DNA from: Chromatiaceae bacterium
GTDB taxonomy: Bacteria > Pseudomonadota > Gammaproteobacteria > Chromatiales > Chromatiaceae
Direction: 5' to 3'
Assembly (NCBI GenBank): GCA_024235175.1
Contig: JACKMX010000012.1
Span: 1-9,042 of the forward strand
DNA length: 9,042 bases
The position numbers and the translations under genes are program-made. Shown here in pieces: positions 6,222-9,042 of the stretch (its first letter is position 1; each line of letters starts with the position of its first letter). The notes under the pieces were generated by a model. The model searched no databases. It had not been told where the DNA came from and saw only the letters and a program-made list of their open reading frames with translations.

Positions 6222-7394
6222 ATGAATAGCGCAGATGCGGATGTAGAAGAGGCCGAAATTCTGGAGGCAGAGGTGGTCGGGAACCGGCCGGCGCGCTCGG
6301 GCAAATTGCCGATACTTGCGCTTTTGCTGGCGCTGATCGCGTTGCTTGCCGCGGCAGGCGGTGCGCTTCTCAGCTTTCAATCCCGGGAGTCGATGTCGAC
6401 GGATCTCACTGCGCTCAAGAGTGCACTTGAAGCGGTGCGCCAGGAAACGGGAGAGTTGGGCCGGCAGCTGGGCGCAGCGCAAAGCGCTTATCATGCACAG
6501 GATCAACAGATGCTAGAGCAGAAGCGGGTGCTGGCCGAACAGCAGCAGGCGCTTGACGCACATAAATCGTTGTTGGCGGAAGAGCAGACGAAGCTGGAAC
6601 AGGAGAGAGCACGGCTGGATCAGACCGGTCATGAGATGCGGGAGGCGCTGCAGTCGGTTCATCGACGAATCGGTGGTGACAATAGCCACTGGATGGCTGC
6701 CGAAGCTGCTTACCTTATACAGATAGCCAATCACAGATTGCAGCTGGAGTGGGATGTACAAACAGCGATCCAGGCGTTGGAGGCTGCCGATGCCCGTCTG
6801 CGCGAAAGTGCGGATCCCGGCTGGATACCGGTGCGGGAGATTCTGGCATTGGAGATCGGCAATCTGAAAAGAGCTGGACTGGTCGATGTCGAAAGCCTGG
6901 CACTGAAGCTTTCCGGCCTTGCGGGTGGAGTTAAAAATCTGAAAATGCTGGGCACCGGGCTTGCTCCTGCGGTGAGTAAGGCGAAGTCGGTTGCTGCCAG
7001 CAGGCCAGACGACGATCAGCGCAACCTGGAGACATTGCTGCATGATGCCTGGCAGGGCTTCAAGTCGATCATGGTGATTCGGCATCATGGTCAGCCGGTC
7101 AGCGCACTGTTGCCGCCAGACCAGCAGCTGCTGGTGCAACAGAATCTCAGGCTGCAGCTGGAAGCGGCGAGGCTTTCGCTGTTACGTGGCAACCAGACAC
7201 TTTTCGACTCGAGCCTGCGGAGCGCGGTTCAGCTGCTGAACGACTATTTCGATACCGATGACGCAGCTGGAAAATCCTTTCTGAAGGAGCTTGGTGCACT
7301 TTCAAGTTTCAATCTCCGGCCCCAGCTGCCGGACATATCGGCCTCCCTTATTGCATTGCGTGAGCAGCTTGGACAGGGGGGTGAAAGCCGATGA
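6222..7394 (+). CDS. hemX: HemX, membrane-anchored coiled-coil protein of the heme operon
   Basis: A 390-residue inner-membrane protein of the HemX family (PF04375). An acidic N-terminus (1-20) is followed by a membrane helix at about 29-51 of alanine and leucine, a long Gln/Glu/Ala-rich coiled coil at about 55-145, and a conserved helical domain starting at WMAAEAAYLIQIANHRL (157-173) and running to the end. With the N-terminus cytoplasmic, the coiled coil and domain would lie in the periplasm. Databases often call it uroporphyrin-III C-methyltransferase, but no SAM-binding methyltransferase motif is visible. The frame also opens at an ATG at 6171, which lies in a hairpin; the ATG at 6222 has GAGAG a few bases upstream and was preferred. 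Its stop overlaps the hemY ATG by four bases, so translation is probably coupled. Its true role in heme metabolism is unproven. Confidence 0.88.
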   Translation: MNSADADVEEAEILEAEVVGNRPARSGKLPILALLLALIALLAAAGGALLSFQSRESMSTDLTALKSALEAVRQETGELGRQLGAAQSAYHAQDQQMLEQKRVLAEQQQALDAHKSLLAEEQTKLEQERARLDQTGHEMREALQSVHRRIGGDNSHWMAAEAAYLIQIANHRLQLEWDVQTAIQALEAADARLRESADPGWIPVREILALEIGNLKRAGLVDVESLALKLSGLAGGVKNLKMLGTGLAPAVSKAKSVAASRPDDDQRNLETLLHDAWQGFKSIMVIRHHGQPVSALLPPDQQLLVQQNLRLQLEAARLSLLRGNQTLFDSSLRSAVQLLNDYFDTDDAAGKSFLKELGALSSFNLRPQLPDISASLIALREQLGQGGESR

Positions 7395-8707
7395 AAACCC
7401 TGCTTACGGCGCTCCTGTTACTTGCAGTGTCTGTGCTGCTTGCGCTGGCGGTCAAGTCGGACAATGGTTACATTCTGGTCGGTTACAAGCAGTGGAGTAT
7501 TGAGGGCAGCCTGGCTTTTTTTCTGATTATCAATCTACTGGTTTTTGTCGCCCTCTATTATCTGATCAGGATACTTTCGCGGCTCTGGTCGATCCCGCGG
7601 CAGCTGCATGGCTGGCAGGATCATCGTTCCCTGGAGCGCGCCAGGCGGGAGCTCAATCAGGGTCTGGTACAGCTATCCGAAGGGCACTGGCAAAGTGCCG
7701 AGAAAAGCCTGATCAGGCATGCAGACCGTTCGGATGCACCGCTGCTGAACTATCTGGCAGCCGCCCGCTCCGCACAGCAGCAGGGGGCGCATGACAGGCG
7801 GGATCACTACCTGCAGTTAGCCCACGGGAGTATGCCTTCGGCGGACGTGGCGGTTGGACTTACCCAGGCGGAACTGCAACTGGAGCATGCGCAGCTGGAG
7901 CAGGCGCTGGCAACGCTCAAGCATCTGCGCGGGATTGCGCCCCGCAACACCCATGTGCTCAAGCTTCTGAAAGAGCTCTACGAGCGGGTCGGCGACTGGA
8001 GCGAGTTGAGCCTGATACTGCCGGAGCTGAAAAAAAGGCGGGTGGTGGGCGATGCCGAGCTGCAGGAACTGGAGCTGCGGATCTACCGTAAACTACTTGC
8101 CAGCGCTGCTTCGAGCAGCGACAGCAACCTGTTGCGGGTAACCTGGAAAGATTTTCCGCAATCGATAAGGCAGAGCCATGCCATGACGATGCTGTATGCA
8201 AACTATTTGAAGGAGCGGGATGCGGATGATGAAGCTGCCGAGCTTCTCAGGCGAGCAATCGAACAAACATGGAATGACGGGTTGGTAGAGCTCTATGGCA
8301 GGGTGGATGCCGCGGATGCCGCCGGTCAGCTGACGCTGGCCGAAAAGTGGCTTCAGGATCAGCCGAAAAATGCGGTTCTGCTCATGGCGCTAGGCCGCTT
8401 GTGCCTGAGAAATCGATTATGGGGTAAGGCGCGCAGTTATCTGGAGGCCAGTATCGGTGCGCAGCCCAGTACCCCGGCTTACCGTGAACTTGGCGTATTC
8501 CTGGAAAAGCTGGGCGAAACCCAGCATGCGTTAGCCAGCTACCGGGCCGGCCTGGAGCTCTCCAGTGATATTCCGCTGCCCGAGCTTCCTGCATCCCTGG
8601 GTGGCCAGAATCAGCTCGAAAGTTATCCGCAAGAGAGCATTCCCACCGATATCAACCCCCCCCGGCTGGAAGTGGTGGGGAAAGAGCAAAAACCTGTAAA
8701 AAGTTAA
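7391..8707 (+). CDS. hemY: HemY, TPR-containing inner-membrane protein of the heme operon
   Basis: A 438-residue protein of the proteobacterial HemY family (PF07219), unrelated to the Bacillus protoporphyrinogen oxidase that shares the name. Two membrane helices at about 3-21 and 40-62 flank DNGYILVGYKQWSIEGS (24-40), the typical HemY_N segment. A cytoplasmic region of helical TPR-like repeats follows (about 80-395), with hallmarks such as the GHWQSAEKSLIRHA, AELLRRAI and LGETQHALASYRAGLEL segments. TPR domains bind protein partners, so a scaffold for heme enzymes is a reasonable inference. It starts inside the hemX stop (ATGA). The last 40 or so residues, polar and proline-containing, extend past the repeats, making it longer than E. 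coli HemY (about 398). A run of eight C at 8656-8663 encodes part of this tail, at Asn422-Pro-Pro-Arg. Confidence 0.92.
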   Translation: MKTLLTALLLLAVSVLLALAVKSDNGYILVGYKQWSIEGSLAFFLIINLLVFVALYYLIRILSRLWSIPRQLHGWQDHRSLERARRELNQGLVQLSEGHWQSAEKSLIRHADRSDAPLLNYLAAARSAQQQGAHDRRDHYLQLAHGSMPSADVAVGLTQAELQLEHAQLEQALATLKHLRGIAPRNTHVLKLLKELYERVGDWSELSLILPELKKRRVVGDAELQELELRIYRKLLASAASSSDSNLLRVTWKDFPQSIRQSHAMTMLYANYLKERDADDEAAELLRRAIEQTWNDGLVELYGRVDAADAAGQLTLAEKWLQDQPKNAVLLMALGRLCLRNRLWGKARSYLEASIGAQPSTPAYRELGVFLEKLGETQHALASYRAGLELSSDIPLPELPASLGGQNQLESYPQESIPTDINPPRLEVVGKEQKPVKS

Positions 8708-8742
8708 CTGGAGCCTGTCTCACGATTTTCCGTAAACCGTGT

Positions 8743-8808
8743 TGTTGCGCGAAAAGCGTGCCTGCAAGGCGCTGCTCCGTACATGATGTGCGGGCAGGCG
8801 GCGCAACA
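8743..8808. repeat. nested inverted repeat downstream of hemY
   Basis: Three stems nest in this 66-base stretch. The outer stem is TGTTGCGC (8743-8750) with GCGCAACA (8801-8808), 8 bp and exact. The middle stem is GCCTGC (8760-8765) with GCAGGC (8794-8799), 6 bp and exact. The inner stem is CCGTACA (8777-8783) with TGTGCGG (8787-8793), 7 bp with one T-G wobble and a TGA loop. The right-hand arms are almost continuous; the left ones are separated by 9 and 11 unpaired bases. It lies between the 3' ends of two converging genes. No T-run follows on either strand, so a protective or REP-like hairpin, a weak bidirectional terminator or a small RNA are all possible. Confidence 0.5.
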
Positions 8809-8846
8809 CAACAGGGTAGCAGCCGCGGCACATTTTGCGACAGTTT

Positions 8847-9042
8847 CTACTTATTCGGGTTGTCTTTGGCCCACTCGAATACGTCGGAGTACATATGATC
8901 CGGCGGCAGCCCGGCAGCGGTGAAGGCATGCTTGCCGGCAAACACCATGACAGGGGGGCCGCTCATATAGAGCTCAAACATGGACATGTCTGGATAGTCC
9001 TCCAGCACCGCTTCGTGCACCCAGCCGGTGCGGCCGCTCCAA
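8847..9042 (-). CDS. ferredoxin-NAD(P)H reductase-type oxidoreductase, C-terminus only
   Basis: Only the last 64 residues are in the window; the gene continues past 9042. They form the end of the NAD(P)-binding domain of a ferredoxin-reductase-like flavoprotein. The run WSGRTGWVHEAVLEDYPD (1-18 of the visible part) and YMSGPPVMV (25-33, matching the family's nucleotide-binding Y-x-x-GPP-M motif) are followed by the AGLPPDHMYSDVFEW end (43-57). This pattern is common in proteins labelled CDP-6-deoxy-delta-3,4-glucoseen reductase or 2Fe-2S/FAD electron-transfer reductases, which often carry an N-terminal 2Fe-2S domain; that domain cannot be seen here. Such enzymes pass electrons from NAD(P)H through FAD to an iron-sulfur centre and on to a partner. 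The exact substrate or partner is unknown. It converges on hemY with a 139-bp gap between stops. Confidence 0.75.
   Translation of the reverse strand, partial: WSGRTGWVHEAVLEDYPDMSMFELYMSGPPVMVFAGKHAFTAAGLPPDHMYSDVFEWAKDNPNK

Noticed and set aside
6513..7139. A 208-codon minus-strand open frame
   Set aside because: It lies wholly inside hemX and its sequence is the complement of the Gln/Leu-rich coiled coil; no recognisable domain or ribosome site.
6222..7394. Annotating HemX as a uroporphyrinogen-III methyltransferase
   Set aside because: No SAM-binding or SUMT-type motif is visible; the protein is an anchored coiled coil and the database label is not supported by sequence.
8720..8941. A 73-codon minus-strand open frame
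   Set aside because: It overlaps the true end of the reductase gene in a different frame and runs through the nested stems; the product looks random.

Overview
The window is a stretch of gammaproteobacterial chromosome with moderately high G+C. The gene order argH (leftward), then algZ-algR, then hemC-hemD-hemX-hemY is, from general knowledge, the arrangement of the Pseudomonas aeruginosa argH/algZR/hemCDXY region. The proteins look like those of a deep-branching, non-pseudomonad gammaproteobacterium, perhaps of the Chromatiales or sulfur-oxidiser type; that placement is an impression and cannot be settled from this sequence alone.

Layout. At 1-1256 (minus strand) lies argH, argininosuccinate lyase, with its C-terminus cut by the window edge. 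A 232-bp divergent intergenic region (1257-1488) carries the start signals of argH and of the two-component pair. At 1489-2547 and 2547-3281 (plus) are an AlgZ/FimS-type membrane histidine kinase and its AlgR-type LytTR response regulator, overlapping by one base. A likely Rho-independent terminator follows at 3305-3326. Next come two genes facing each other whose stop ends overlap: a 112-residue two-helix membrane protein of unknown function (3460-3798, plus) and a circularly permuted YpsA/'putative molybdenum carrier' SLOG protein (3792-4253, minus). From memory these two are not part of the Pseudomonas arrangement, so they separate algR from hemC here. A second divergent region (4254-4426) has two abutting palindromes and a sigma70-like promoter in front of hemC. 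The heme block hemC-hemD-hemX-hemY (4427-8707) is closely spaced and probably co-transcribed. After a 139-bp gap with a long nested stem-loop, the C-terminus of a ferredoxin:NAD(P)H-type oxidoreductase enters from the right on the minus strand (8847-9042).

How the genes work together. HemC and HemD turn porphobilinogen into hydroxymethylbilane and then uroporphyrinogen III, the branch point for heme, siroheme and cobalamin. HemX and HemY are membrane-anchored accessory proteins, a coiled-coil protein and a TPR protein, long linked to the heme operon without a proven catalytic role. AlgZ/AlgR form a sensor-regulator pair that controls alginate, type IV pili and other surface traits in Pseudomonas; targets here are unknown. 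ArgH completes arginine biosynthesis and is linked to the rest only by conserved position.

Most of the window is ordinary core genome. The items that stand out are the convergent gene pair between algR and hemC, the palindromes in front of hemC, the hemD-hemX hairpin that bears on the hemX start, the hemY 3' end with its C8 tract, and the nested inverted repeat after hemY. I saw no clear sign of a wholly new multi-gene system, and no tRNA, rRNA, CRISPR array or insertion sequence.
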